Notes: generated from the letters alone by a model not told the origin. Shown: positions 1 through 10,191, counted from the first letter of the stretch. The stretch: DNA of 64,000 nt from Plantactinospora mayteni (GCF_016862935.1 NZ_BONX01000009.1:1-64000), one strand, 5' to 3'. A program made the numbers and translations.

Positions 1-121
1 GGCGGGCGAGTGGCAGCCGGAGATCTCCGGCGGGCGGGGCGACGGCCGGCCGTAGCCGGGCGTTCGGCGGCGGCGCCAACAACCTGATCACCGGGTCTGC
101 CGTCCGGACCGGACCCGGCGA

Positions 122-1858
<1,737 letters not shown>

Positions 1859-1908
1859 GCCGTCGACCCGGCCTGCCCGGCGGGGCGACCGGGTCGGGTC
1901 GCGTCGGG

Positions 1909-2547
1909 TCAGTGGCGCTCGCCGAGCAGACGGGTGGCCAGCACCGCCGCCTGGGTACGTCGTTCCAGGCCGAGCTTGGCGAGCAGGCTGGAGACGTAGT
2001 TCTTCACGGTCTTCTCGGCCAGGAACATCTTGCCGGCGATCTCCCGGTTGGTGAGCCCCTCCGCCACGTACTCCAGGATCCGGCGCTCCTGTTCGGTCAG
2101 CGACTGGAACTCCCGGGGCTGCTCGACACCGGTGCGGATCCGGTCCAGCACCCGGGCGGTGACCGCCGGGTCCAGCAGCGACTGGCCGGCGGCCACCCGG
2201 CGGACCGCGTCGACCAGGTCGGTGCCGCGGATCTGCTTGAGGACGTACCCGGCGGCCCCGGCCATGATCGCCGCGAACAGCGCCTCGTCGTCCTCGTACG
2301 AGGTCAGGATCAGTCCCTTGATCGTGGAGTCGACCGCCCGGACGTCCCGGCACACGTCGATGCCGTTGCCGTCCGGCAGCCGCGCGTCCAGGATCGCCAC
2401 GTCCGGGCGGAGTGCCGGGATCCGGCGTGCCGCCTCCTGCGCGGAGCCGGACTCGCCGACCACCTCGATATCGCCGTCGCTCTGTAGCAGCCCGGCCAGG
2501 CCGCGCCGGACCACCTCGTGGTCATCGAGCAGGAAGACTCTGATCAC
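1909..2547 (-). CDS. devR: DevR/DosR-type NarL-family response regulator
   Basis: 212 aa from a GTG start with GGAAGG just upstream. Receiver domain 1-120: acidic pair DD at 8-9, phospho-acceptor Asp54 in LDARLPDG as in DevR, and a lysine in GYVLKQIRG. LuxR/FixJ helix-turn-helix at about 145-205 with the AEKTVKNYVSSLLAKLGLER signature that DevR carries. It probably binds DevR-box-like sites in the divergent intergenic region and activates the Acg-type gene at 2715. It is read from its own promoter and converges on devS. The closest known parallel is the mycobacterial dormancy regulator; its regulon here is inferred. Confidence 0.93.
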   Translation of the reverse strand: MIRVFLLDDHEVVRRGLAGLLQSDGDIEVVGESGSAQEAARRIPALRPDVAILDARLPDGNGIDVCRDVRAVDSTIKGLILTSYEDDEALFAAIMAGAAGYVLKQIRGTDLVDAVRRVAAGQSLLDPAVTARVLDRIRTGVEQPREFQSLTEQERRILEYVAEGLTNREIAGKMFLAEKTVKNYVSSLLAKLGLERRTQAAVLATRLLGERH

Positions 2548-2582
2548 TTTTCCTTCCTATCCGGCGGATGCTCCGGCTGCCA

Positions 2583-2651
2583 GGGCCGAAGGTCCTGAAC
2601 GGGGCGGCCGAGAGCGGGGACTCTGTCCCGGCGGCACGGGACCTGCGGCCC
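2583..2651 (+). promoter_or_regulatory. DevR-box-like sites upstream of acg-type gene
   Basis: Three dyads of the GGGAC...GTCCC type lie between the divergent devR and acg-like genes: GGGCCGAAGGTCCT (2583-2596), GGGACTCTGTCCC (2617-2629, a perfect 5-bp dyad but one base shorter than a canonical box) and GGGACCTGCGGCCC (2638-2651). The last fits the mycobacterial DosR-box pattern best. They sit 64-130 bp before the acg start, a sensible place for an activator. Confidence 0.55.
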
Positions 2652-2714
2652 TGCCGGCACACCCCGGCGGCGGCGCACCGTGGTGGAGCAGACAGCGAAC
2701 GAGGAGGAAGTGCG

Positions 2715-3743
2715 ATGATCCCCGACCGGAGCACCGCGCCGACGGCCGCCGACGGAACCGCCGTACCGCTCGCCGAGGTCCGCGCCGCGTTCGGCGTCGC
2801 CGCCGCGTACGCGCTGCTGGCGCCCTCGGTGTTCAACACCCAGCCGTGGCGCTGGCAGATCGGCCGCGATGCCGTACTGACGCTGCGGGCGGACCGCTCT
2901 CGACAGGTGCACAGCGTCGACGCGACCCGACGGCTGCTGCTGGTGAGCTGCGGCGCGGCCCTGCACCACGCCCGGTTGGCGCTCGCCGTGGCCGGATACC
3001 GCACCGAGGTCGTGCGGTTTCCGCGCGGCGGCGACCCGGACGTGCTGGCCAGGATCACGGTGACCGGACGGCAGGACCCCGATCCGGAGCAGTCGCGGCA
3101 GCACGCGGCGGGCCGGCGGCGCCGTACCGACCGACGGGCCTTCGGTGACCGTACCGTGCCCGAGTCGACCCTGCGCCGGCTCCGTGCGGTGGTCGAGGCC
3201 GAGGGGGCCTACCTGCACCTGGTTCGCGACGACCAGATGCCGATGCTGGCCGTCGCGACCGCCAACGCGGCCTCGGTCGAACTCGACGACCCCGGGTACC
3301 GGGCCGAGTTGCGGCGCTGGACGAACCGCCCGCCGGAGAGCCGGGACGGTGTACCGGCCGCCTCGGCGGTCCGTCAGGGGCTGCGCCGGGTACCGATCCG
3401 GGAACACGCGCTCGACGGCACGCCGGGCCTGGAGGTGGGCGACGGGACGGACCGGGGCGCGGCGTACGCGATCCTGTTCGGCATCGGCGACGCCCCTGCC
3501 GACCTGCTCGCCGGCGGTGAGGCGCTCTCCGCCCTGTTGTTGACCGCTGTGGCCGAGGGTCTCGCCACCGCACCGCTGAGCGACCCGATCGAGTTGGACT
3601 GGCCCCGCTGGCTGATGCGCAACCTGCTCGCCGACATCGGTGAGCCGTACGTGGTGGTCCGGCTCGGCTTCGTCGACGACCCGAGTCCGCTGCCGCCGGT
3701 GCTCCGGCGAGAGCCGGCCGACGTGATCGAGTACGCCGACTGA
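2715..3743 (+). CDS. Acg-family nitroreductase-like protein
   Basis: 342 aa from ATG 2715, chosen because GAGGAGGAA lies 5-14 nt upstream; the frame stays open further up without another good start. PSVFNTQPW near residue 40 and GRRRRTDRRAF near 140 are typical of Acg/Rv2032-type FMN-binding nitroreductase homologues, two tandem half-domains that in mycobacteria belong to the DosR dormancy regulon. Acg in M. tuberculosis binds FMN but covers the active site with a lid and is not a classical reductase, so flavin storage or sequestration is as likely as catalysis. The DevR boxes in front and the devS/devR pair next door support a hypoxia or nitric-oxide response role. Confidence 0.85.
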   Translation: MIPDRSTAPTAADGTAVPLAEVRAAFGVAAAYALLAPSVFNTQPWRWQIGRDAVLTLRADRSRQVHSVDATRRLLLVSCGAALHHARLALAVAGYRTEVVRFPRGGDPDVLARITVTGRQDPDPEQSRQHAAGRRRRTDRRAFGDRTVPESTLRRLRAVVEAEGAYLHLVRDDQMPMLAVATANAASVELDDPGYRAELRRWTNRPPESRDGVPAASAVRQGLRRVPIREHALDGTPGLEVGDGTDRGAAYAILFGIGDAPADLLAGGEALSALLLTAVAEGLATAPLSDPIELDWPRWLMRNLLADIGEPYVVVRLGFVDDPSPLPPVLRREPADVIEYAD

Positions 3744-3889
3744 GCGGGCTGGCCGGCACGGCGGCGAGGTCGGCGGGCGACCGGTCGACGCCCCGAACCC
3801 GGCGCTGGTCGAGAACGGTGCCCGTCGAGAACGGTGCCGGGCGGATCCGCCGCCTGTCGAGCCCGGGCGGGATGGCGAGGAGGAAGCAG

Positions 3890-5011
3890 ATGAGTCCGAC
3901 GGGCTATTCGCGGACGGACCTGTACCGGGCCGTCTACGCCGCTGCCCAGGCACCCGTCGCGGAGCAGAGCCAGCCGTGGCTGCGACTGCGGGACGGCGCC
4001 ATCGACGTGCTGGTCACCCCTTCCCGGGCGGGTCCAGCCGGTTACCACGCCGGCTGGGCCGCCCGGCTCGGCGGTGGTGCCGGCCTGTTCAACGTACGGC
4101 TGGCGCTGGCGGTGAACGGGCGGCCCGCGCTCGTCCGGCTGCGCCCGTACCGCGACGAGCCGGACCTGCTGGCGCGGCTGCATCCCGGTCCGGTGCAGGC
4201 GCCCACCCCCGCCGAGCGGGAGCTGTTCGCGGCACTGCCGTACTGCAACGTCGAGGCCGGGCCGGTCGTCCCGACGCCGGTACCGTCCGAGGTCCGTCGC
4301 CGGCTGATCGACGCCGCCCGGACCGAACACGGCTGGCTGGACCTGATCGTCGGGCACGCCGCTGTGGCGGCGTTCGCCGAGATCGAGGCGAGTGCCCGGC
4401 GGGTGCTGGACCGTGGTCGGGCGGACGCGCCGGCCGTGGTCCGCTGGCACAGCGGCGCTCCGCCGTCCGACGTGCCGTCGGGTTGGGGCGACCGGACCGG
4501 ACCGGGTGCCGGTCGTGCTGGCCGCGCCGCACCGGTTGCCGGTCGGGCCGGCCGGGGGCTCGGTGGGCGCGTCCCGCCGGAGCCGGAGCACCAGCCGGGT
4601 GCCGAGTCGAGCCACAAGCCGTGTCACGAGTCGAGCCACGAGCCGGGTGGTGAGTCGGGGCACGAGCCGGTGGTGGCCGTGCTGGGCAGTCCGTTGGACA
4701 CCCCCGGTGACCAGTTGCGCGCCGGACAGGCGTTGCAGCGCGTCCTGCTGACCGCCGCCGCTGCTGGGCTGACGACGTGCCTCCAGGCCCAGGTGATCGC
4801 GGTCCCGGCGGCGCGCGAGCAGCTCCGGCTGGCGCTCGGTCGGTTCGGCCGACCGCAGATGGTGCTGCGGATCGGTCAGCGACGGGCCCACCGGAGGACG
4901 CTACCGACGGTGGCGGACCCGAACCGGACGGCCCGGGAAGACGGGTCCAAGGTCCCGGGAACGAGCGGTCCGCCGGCCCTGCCCCACCCGGTGGTCACCG
5001 GCGTCGAATAG
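3890..5011 (+). CDS. Second Acg-type nitroreductase-like protein, divergent, with His-rich insert
   Basis: 373 aa from ATG 3890 after GAGGAGGAA. QSQPW replaces the usual NTQPW, and ALPYCNVEAGP replaces the RRTDRR flavin-binding stretch, so FMN binding is doubtful. The C-terminal segment (VVAVLGSPLDTPGDQLRAG onward) is the normal family ending. Between the halves, about residues 238-262, lies a repetitive insert rich in His, Glu and Ser (ESSHKPCHESSHEP then GGESGHEP), encoded by imperfect 24-bp repeats at about 4606-4672. The gene follows its paralogue by 146 bp; a 15-bp direct repeat (about 3807 and 3824) lies in the gap. A degenerate partner or regulator of the upstream Acg protein is plausible. 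Confidence 0.75.
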   Translation: MSPTGYSRTDLYRAVYAAAQAPVAEQSQPWLRLRDGAIDVLVTPSRAGPAGYHAGWAARLGGGAGLFNVRLALAVNGRPALVRLRPYRDEPDLLARLHPGPVQAPTPAERELFAALPYCNVEAGPVVPTPVPSEVRRRLIDAARTEHGWLDLIVGHAAVAAFAEIEASARRVLDRGRADAPAVVRWHSGAPPSDVPSGWGDRTGPGAGRAGRAAPVAGRAGRGLGGRVPPEPEHQPGAESSHKPCHESSHEPGGESGHEPVVAVLGSPLDTPGDQLRAGQALQRVLLTAAAAGLTTCLQAQVIAVPAAREQLRLALGRFGRPQMVLRIGQRRAHRRTLPTVADPNRTAREDGSKVPGTSGPPALPHPVVTGVE

Positions 5012-5050
5012 AGGTAGCCGCGAGGGACAGCGCGGACGACACGAGAGGAC

Positions 5051-5623
5051 GTGACGACGATGACGGCGACCAGCAACCAGCCCGTCGCCCGCCAGACCGC
5101 TGCGGCGGCCGACCCGGTGGGTGCGGAGACCGGCGCCCAGCGGGCCACCCGGTACGTTTTCGCCGGCATCCGGCTCGCCCTGGGCTGGACCTTCCTGTGG
5201 GCGTTCCTGGACAAGGTGTTCGGCTTCGGCTTCGCGAACGAGAGCAAGGCCGCCTGGATCAACGGCGGCAGTCCCACGAAGGGATTCCTGGCGTTCGGCG
5301 CGGAAGGGCCGTTCCAGGGGCTCTACCACGACATCGCCGGCGCCGCCTGGGCCGACGTGCTGTTCATGGTCGGCCTGCTCGCCATCGGCGTCGCCCTGTT
5401 GGCCGGGATCGGCCTCCGGGTCGCCGCGGTTGCCGGCGGTCTGCTGTACGTGCTGATGTGGACCGTCGTGCTGCCTCCCGAGAACAACCCGTTCCTGGAC
5501 GAGCACCTGGTCAACGCCGCGCTGCTGGCTGGTCTGGCTCTGGTCGGCGCCGGCGACACCTGGGGACTCGGCCGGATCTGGGCGAGACTGCCGATCGTGC
5601 GTCGGCAGCCCTGGCTCAAGTGA
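5051..5623 (+). CDS. DoxX-like integral membrane protein
   Basis: 190 aa, four predicted membrane helices: about residues 35-55, 95-115, 118-140 and 150-172. The pattern RIALGWTFLW-like first helix, a soluble loop with FGFG and a GxxH-rich last helix fits the DoxX / thiosulfate:quinone oxidoreductase small-subunit family. GTG 5051 follows GAGAGG at very short spacing; ATG 5060 is an alternative start. It lies 39 bp after the second acg-type gene, probably in one transcription unit, which suggests a redox or quinone-linked membrane role in the same response. No catalytic residue can be assigned. Confidence 0.8.
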   Translation: MTTMTATSNQPVARQTAAAADPVGAETGAQRATRYVFAGIRLALGWTFLWAFLDKVFGFGFANESKAAWINGGSPTKGFLAFGAEGPFQGLYHDIAGAAWADVLFMVGLLAIGVALLAGIGLRVAAVAGGLLYVLMWTVVLPPENNPFLDEHLVNAALLAGLALVGAGDTWGLGRIWARLPIVRRQPWLK

Positions 5624-5744
5624 CGCCAGTCGCCCCTGCGGCGGGTACCACCGACGGGTGGTGCCCTCCGCCTCGCTGTCCGGATACAGAACTATGGTCT
5701 GATCTGCATGGATACACACTGTTCCGCTACATCAAGCTCGCCAA

Positions 5745-5782
5745 CCGACAATAGTTTTAGCCTTGACAATAGAAGTTGTCGG
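5745..5782 (+). promoter_or_regulatory. AT-rich operator-like dyad upstream of the RibD/DHFR-like gene
   Basis: CCGACAA (5745-5751) and TTGTCGG (5776-5782) form an inverted repeat, and GACAATAG recurs 18 bp apart (5747-5754 and 5765-5772). The second copy carries a consensus TTGACA (5763-5768). This patch is much richer in A/T than its surroundings. It is the kind of site a TetR/MarR/MerR-type repressor would use. The 250-bp gap 5624-5873 contains no gene that I can support. Confidence 0.45.
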
Positions 5783-5873
5783 TGCGAGGGTTGCTGGCAG
5801 ACGCGGGACCGCGACGACGACAACGGTGGTCCGCCGCAGGTGCGCGGAGGACCCGATGGAGAGGACACCGACA

Positions 5874-6485
5874 ATGCGGAAGCTGGTCGTGAGCACGTTC
5901 CTGACCCTCGACGGGGTCATGCAGGCTCCGGGCGGCCCCAGCGAAGACGAGGAAAACGGCTTCGCGCACGGCGGCTGGATGGTCAACTACTGGGACGACC
6001 AGGTGGCCGCGGCCATGGACGACCTGATGGGCAAGCCGTTCGACCTGGTACTCGGGCGCAAGACCTATGACATCTTCGCCTCGTACTGGCCGCACGCCTC
6101 GGAGGAGGAGGGCGCAGGGCCGCTCAACCGCGCGGTCAAGTACGTCGCGTCCCGGGGCCGCCCGACGCTGAGCTGGGACAAGTCCGTTCTGATCGAGGGC
6201 GACGTGGCCGAGGGCGTGGCCGCGCTCAAGCAGCAGGACGGGCCCGAGTTGCAGGTGCACGGCAGTGCCGACCTGATCCAGACGCTGCTGCGGCACAACC
6301 TCGTCGACGAGTTCCGCCTGTTGGTCTTCCCGGTCGTCCTCGGCTCGGGCAAGCGGCTGTTCGCCGACGGCACCCTCCCGGCCGGGATGAAGCTGGTGCA
6401 GAGCACGGTCTCGTCCAACGGGGCGGTGATCGGCAAGTACGAGCCGGCCGGTGAGGTCGTCATCGGCGAGTTCGGGCAGGACTGA
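5874..6485 (+). CDS. RibD C-terminal / dihydrofolate reductase-like family protein
   Basis: 203 aa. ATG 5874 is chosen for GGAGAGGA 8 nt upstream and because the family begins with a short Met-Arg-Lys strand (MRKLVVSTFLTLDGVMQAPG). An NAD(P)H-binding pattern follows: VLGRKTYD near 60, the LEIHGSADL-like strand (LQVHGSADLIQTL near 125) and PVVLGSGKRLF near 155. These single-domain RibD_C proteins are annotated as dihydrofolate-reductase-like reductases; true substrates are mostly unknown. It is probably controlled through the AT-rich dyad just upstream. Family sure, substrate unknown. Confidence 0.85.
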   Translation: MRKLVVSTFLTLDGVMQAPGGPSEDEENGFAHGGWMVNYWDDQVAAAMDDLMGKPFDLVLGRKTYDIFASYWPHASEEEGAGPLNRAVKYVASRGRPTLSWDKSVLIEGDVAEGVAALKQQDGPELQVHGSADLIQTLLRHNLVDEFRLLVFPVVLGSGKRLFADGTLPAGMKLVQSTVSSNGAVIGKYEPAGEVVIGEFGQD

Positions 6486-6702
6486 GCGGGGCAGAGACGG
6501 CTGCCACCCCACCCCGTTCAACCGGGGCGGGGGCCGAGCCGGGGCGGGATCTCGGATCGTGCCGCGCCCGGAGCGCCGCGTCGTGCGGACGTACGACGTA
6601 CCCGGTCAGCCGCGATCGCGGTCCGGGCGCCAGGTCCGCCCGGAGTTGTCCGCCCACTCTGGTAGACAGGGGTTCGACCAGTGGGTGGACGAGGGGGCAG
6701 GG

Positions 6703-7881
6703 GTGCGGATCGAGGTGGCCGAGCGCCGGGCCAGGATCGGCCGGCGGCACCGCCTGGCGGCGGAGGCCCGGTCCGACGATCCGGTCGAGGTCGCCCGGGA
6801 CCTGGTGGCGCTGCACGCCTCCGACCCACCCACGGTCTACCTGGCGCTCTTCGCCCGGCTGGCCGGCACCGCCGCCGACCTGCGGACCGTCGACCGGGCG
6901 CTCTACGACGACCGGACCCTGATCCGGATGCTCGCCATGCGCCGCACCATGTTCGTGACCCCGGTCGAGTCCGTGCCGGTGCTGCACGAGGCGGCAGCCC
7001 GGACCGTCGCCGGCCGGGAACGCCGCAAGCTGCTCGGCTTCCTCGCCGAGGCGGGCGTGGCCGACGACGTCGAGGGCTGGCTCGCCGAGGTCGAGGCGGT
7101 GGCACTGCGGGCGATCGAGACGCGCGGCGAGGTGACCTCGGCGGAACTGGCCGAGGAGGACGAGCGGCTGCGCCAGCCACTGGTGTTGTCCCCGGGCAAG
7201 TCGTACGAGGGCCGGCAGCGGGTGGTCGCCCGGCTGCTCCTGCTGCTCGCCGCCGAGGGGCGGATCGTGCGGGGACGGCCCCGCAGCACCTGGCGGTACA
7301 GCCCGTACCGGTGGTCGCTGGCGCAGCGGTGGTATCCGGTGGCTCCGGAGCCGTGGACGGCCGAGGACGCCGAGATCGAGCTGGCCCGACGGTGGCTGGC
7401 CGGGTACGGGCCGGCGCCGGCCGAGGACCTGCGCTGGTGGACCGGGTGGACGGTGGCGCAGACGCGCCGGGCGCTCGCCGGGGTCAAACCGGTGGAGGTG
7501 GAGCTGGACGGCGGCACCGGGCTGCTGCTTCCCGACGATCTCGAACCGGTGCCCCCGGTCGAGCCCTGGGCCGCGCTGCTGCCCGGCCTGGACCCGACCC
7601 CGATGGGCTGGTCCCGGCGGGAGTGGTTCCTGGTCGGGCACGGCCCCCGGCTCTTCGACCGGAACGGCAACATCGGCCCGACCGTGTGGTGGGACGGCCG
7701 GATCGTCGGCGGCTGGGCGCAGCGCAAGGATGGCGAGATCGCGTACCGGCTTCTGGAGGATGTCGGCGCCGAGGCGGTCGGTGTGGTGGAGACGGCGGTG
7801 GCGGAGCTGACCGGACGGCTCGGCGAGGCCCGGATCACGCCGCAGTTCCGTACCCCGCTGGAGCGGGAACTCGCCGGCTGA
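6703..7881 (+). CDS. Winged-helix DNA-binding protein, AlkZ/YcaQ-like fold (HTH_42)
   Basis: 392 aa from GTG 6703, with GAGGGGG 5 nt upstream; the longer open frame has no family similarity before this point. The repeated winged-helix architecture and the ALHASDPPTVYL, MRRTMFVTP and LPGLDPTPMGW motifs mark the HTH_42 (winged helix DNA-binding domain-containing) family. AlkZ and YcaQ of this superfamily are DNA glycosylases that act on bulky or crosslinked adducts through a Gln-x-Gln or Gln-x-Asp motif. Here the corresponding segment reads HASDP, so a glycosylase activity of that kind is doubtful. Stand-alone gene between the RibD-like and DoxX-like genes. Confidence 0.8.
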   Translation: MRIEVAERRARIGRRHRLAAEARSDDPVEVARDLVALHASDPPTVYLALFARLAGTAADLRTVDRALYDDRTLIRMLAMRRTMFVTPVESVPVLHEAAARTVAGRERRKLLGFLAEAGVADDVEGWLAEVEAVALRAIETRGEVTSAELAEEDERLRQPLVLSPGKSYEGRQRVVARLLLLLAAEGRIVRGRPRSTWRYSPYRWSLAQRWYPVAPEPWTAEDAEIELARRWLAGYGPAPAEDLRWWTGWTVAQTRRALAGVKPVEVELDGGTGLLLPDDLEPVPPVEPWAALLPGLDPTPMGWSRREWFLVGHGPRLFDRNGNIGPTVWWDGRIVGGWAQRKDGEIAYRLLEDVGAEAVGVVETAVAELTGRLGEARITPQFRTPLERELAG

Positions 7882-8051
7882 CCGGCCGTGCCGCAGCTCG
7901 GGTCCGGCGCCGGTCGACACCGGGGTCGGGCTCGGCTGGGCTCGGCTCGCTCGGGCGGTGTGCCTGGCCAGGGTGGGCGGGTGCGCGGTGTGCGGGCGGA
8001 CTATCCGGGTAGGTGTGCCCGGACAGCGGTACCGGCAGAGCGGAGCGACCG

Positions 8052-8522
8052 ATGAACGTGTCCCATCTTCCGCTGCGCGTCGCGATCGGCGCGTTCGTCC
8101 TGAACTCCGGGGTCTCCAAGTGGAACCTCGAGGGCGAGGCGGCGGCGGGCATGCACGGGATGGCGGCCGGGGCGATCCCGCCGGTCCGGCGGGTACCGCC
8201 GGAGCACTTCGCCCGGTTGCTGGCCGGTACCGAGCTGGCCCTCGGCGCCGCCCTGCTGCTCCCGGTGGTCCCGTCCGCGCTGGCCGGGCTGGGCCTGCTC
8301 GGCTTCGGCGGCGGCCTGATGCGGCTGTACTGGTCGACGCCCGGCCTGCACGAGCCCGGCAGTCCCCGGCCGACCCAGCAGGGCGTGCCGATCGCCAAGG
8401 ACAGTTGGCTGGTCGGGGCCGGCCTCACCCTGCTCCTCGACGACCTGTTCGGCAGGGCGGCCGGCAAGCGTCGCGGGTTGGGGCGGCAGATCGCGCGCCG
8501 GTGCGGCAAGCGTCGCGGCTGA
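8052..8522 (+). CDS. Small DoxX-like membrane protein
   Basis: 156 aa from ATG 8052; only a weak GGAG precedes it. Membrane-type stretches lie at about 5-22, 60-80 and 82-98, with a fourth amphipathic stretch near 120-135, and the tail is strongly basic (GKRRGLGRQIARRCGKRRG). Length and topology suggest a DoxX-like or other small membrane protein; no motif allows more. The gene end is repetitive: GCAAGCGTCGCGG occurs twice within the last codons, and the stop region is duplicated as a 12-bp tandem repeat (8517-8540). Confidence 0.65.
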   Translation: MNVSHLPLRVAIGAFVLNSGVSKWNLEGEAAAGMHGMAAGAIPPVRRVPPEHFARLLAGTELALGAALLLPVVPSALAGLGLLGFGGGLMRLYWSTPGLHEPGSPRPTQQGVPIAKDSWLVGAGLTLLLDDLFGRAAGKRRGLGRQIARRCGKRRG

Positions 8523-8540
8523 TCGTGCGGCTGACCGTGC
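8517..8540 (+). repeat. 12-bp tandem duplication across a stop codon
   Basis: GGCTGATCGTGC is followed directly by GGCTGACCGTGC. The first unit contains the TGA stop of the small membrane protein; the second repeats it out of use. Confidence 0.8.
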
Positions 8541-8667
8541 GGCGACCCGGCCGACGGCTGTTTCGGCGTGCCCACTCCGGGTACGCCCGGAAGAACCCGA
8601 GCGGCACCATCGGCATCGCCAGCCGGTGGCGTCCGGACAGGTCCCGAACCGGGAGGAGGGCGACGCC

Positions 8668-9120
8668 ATGGCCGGCATCCTGATGCGCAGCCGCGCCTTC
8701 AACGACCACGACCGGCTGCCGGACCGGTTCTCCCGGGACGGCGGCAACATCTCGCCACCGCTGGAGTGGTCGGACGTGCCGGCGGAGGCGACCGAGCTGA
8801 TCCTGCTGGTCGAGGACCGGGACGCCGGGCGGACGCCGTTGCTGCACTGGCTGGTGACCGGGATCGAGGCGACCTCCGGCGGTGTCGACGAGGGTCAGAT
8901 CCCGCCGGGCGGCCGGGTCTGGGAGAACGGCTTCGGCACGGCGGGCTGGGGCGGCCCGCATCCGCCGCTGAACGACGACCCGCACCGGTACTTCTTCCGG
9001 CTCTACGCCGTGAACCGGCCGCTGGAACTGCCCGGCGCGCCACAGGCGCCGGACGTGCACGCCGCGGTGCGGGCACTGGAACTGGCCAGCGGCAACCTGG
9101 TCGGCACCTTCGCCCGCTGA
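8668..9120 (+). CDS. YbhB/YbcL-type PEBP (Raf kinase inhibitor-like) protein
   Basis: 150 aa from ATG 8668, which follows GGGAGGAGGG. The DPDAP-type strand (VEDRDAGRTPLLHWLVTGI), ISPPLEW near 28 and the YFFRLYAVN segment near 105-115 are the ligand-pocket motifs of the bacterial PEBP family. The normal aromatic GPxPPxG loop is present as GWGGPHPPLNDD. No signal peptide, so cytosolic. Bacterial members bind anionic or phospholipid-like ligands, and their role is mostly unknown. Its place at the end of the devS/devR island may be chance. Confidence 0.85.
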   Translation: MAGILMRSRAFNDHDRLPDRFSRDGGNISPPLEWSDVPAEATELILLVEDRDAGRTPLLHWLVTGIEATSGGVDEGQIPPGGRVWENGFGTAGWGGPHPPLNDDPHRYFFRLYAVNRPLELPGAPQAPDVHAAVRALELASGNLVGTFAR

Positions 9121-9210
9121 CCCGTCATCCCGCCCAGGAAGTCATCCCGCCCGAGGAGTCAGTCGTCCCGTCAGGGGAAAAACCGGCGGCGCGGGGCGGT
9201 CGGTCGGGGT

Positions 9211-9216
9211 TAGATG
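9211..9216 (+). promoter_or_regulatory. -10-like box of GNAT gene
   Basis: TAGATG lies 6 nt before ATG 9223, matching the leaderless geometry seen at other genes in this window. It is less perfect than the others (no T at position six). Upstream, GTCATCCCGCCC occurs twice (9124-9135 and 9141-9152). Confidence 0.35.
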
Positions 9217-9222
9217 CTCCAC

Positions 9223-10191
9223 ATGCCACTGCCCCCCGGCTGGTCGGTGCGCCGACCCGGTCTCGAGGACGTACCGGCGATCCTGGCGGTCGTACGCGCC
9301 AGCGACATCGCGGCGCTCGGCCATCCGGACTTCAGCGCTGACGACGTACGCGAGGTGTTGACCGCACCCGACCTGGACCTGGCCCGGGACAGTTGGCTCG
9401 CGCTCGACCCGGACGGCGAGGTGTGCGGCTGGTCCTATCTGGAGGACTCCAACCGGGGATCTCGGGAGACCGTCGAGGTCTACGTGCACCCGGAGCGGGG
9501 ACTGCCGGCCCAGGTGCCGCTGCTGACGATGCAACTGGCCCGCTCCGCCGAACGGGCCGCCGAGTTCGGCCTCGCCGAGCTGACCGTACGGGTGTTCGCG
9601 CTGCCCACCGAGGAGCGCTGGATCGGCGTACTGCGGGACGCCGGTTTCGAGTTCGTCAAGCGGTACGCCCGGCTGCGCCGGTCGCTGGCCGGGGTGGCCG
9701 CCGAGCCGCCGCCCCCGCCGCCGGGGGTGCTGGTCCGGCCGGTCCGGTCGACGGACGACGCCGAGCTGCGGACCTTCCACCGGATCCTGGACTCGGCCTT
9801 CCGGGACACACCGGACTACCAGCCGGCCAGCTACGACCAGTGGCGGGCCCAGGTGGCCGCGCTGCCCAGCGTGGCCTGGGACGAGTGGTTCGTCGCCGAG
9901 GTGGCCGGCGAGCCGGTCGGCATCCTCCAGTCCGCCGACCAGACCCTCGACCAGAACGAGGGCTGGGTGAAGCAGTTGGCGGTGCTGCGGGAACACCGGC
10001 GGCGGGGCGTCGGCGCGGCGCTGCTGGCCCGGGCCTTCGCCCGCTATGCCGGCAAGGGCCGGGAGTACGCCGGGCTCGGCGTCGACCAGAGCAACCCGAC
10101 CGGTCCACTCCGGCTCTACGAGTCGGTGGGGATGAGCCCGCTCTACGAGGCGCTCGTCTTCGAGCGGACCGTTCCCGCCAGCGGCGGATAG
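9223..10191 (+). CDS. Tandem GNAT-family N-acetyltransferase
   Basis: 322 aa. ATG 9223 is preferred over ATG 9214 because a TAGATG box stands 6 nt before it. Two GNAT folds: residues about 5-155 and 165-315. The second has a clear acetyl-CoA loop, VLREHRRRGVGAALLARAF, followed by the YAGLGVDQSNPTGPLRLYES strand-helix typical of mycothiol-synthase-like and antibiotic/peptide acetyltransferases. The first fold lacks an obvious CoA loop and may bind the acceptor. Tandem GNATs of this layout resemble MshD, but the conserved MshD context is absent and the mycothiol gene mshC is 27 kb away. Substrate unknown. Confidence 0.8.
   Translation: MPLPPGWSVRRPGLEDVPAILAVVRASDIAALGHPDFSADDVREVLTAPDLDLARDSWLALDPDGEVCGWSYLEDSNRGSRETVEVYVHPERGLPAQVPLLTMQLARSAERAAEFGLAELTVRVFALPTEERWIGVLRDAGFEFVKRYARLRRSLAGVAAEPPPPPPGVLVRPVRSTDDAELRTFHRILDSAFRDTPDYQPASYDQWRAQVAALPSVAWDEWFVAEVAGEPVGILQSADQTLDQNEGWVKQLAVLREHRRRGVGAALLARAFARYAGKGREYAGLGVDQSNPTGPLRLYESVGMSPLYEALVFERTVPASGG

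Noticed and set aside
5708-5754. Short reading frames through the AT-rich patch before the RibD-like gene
   Set aside because: They run into shadow frames and have no family similarity; the patch is better explained as regulatory DNA.
8633-8650. DevR box before the PEBP gene
   Set aside because: Only one half-site (GGTCCCGAA) fits; the other half does not.
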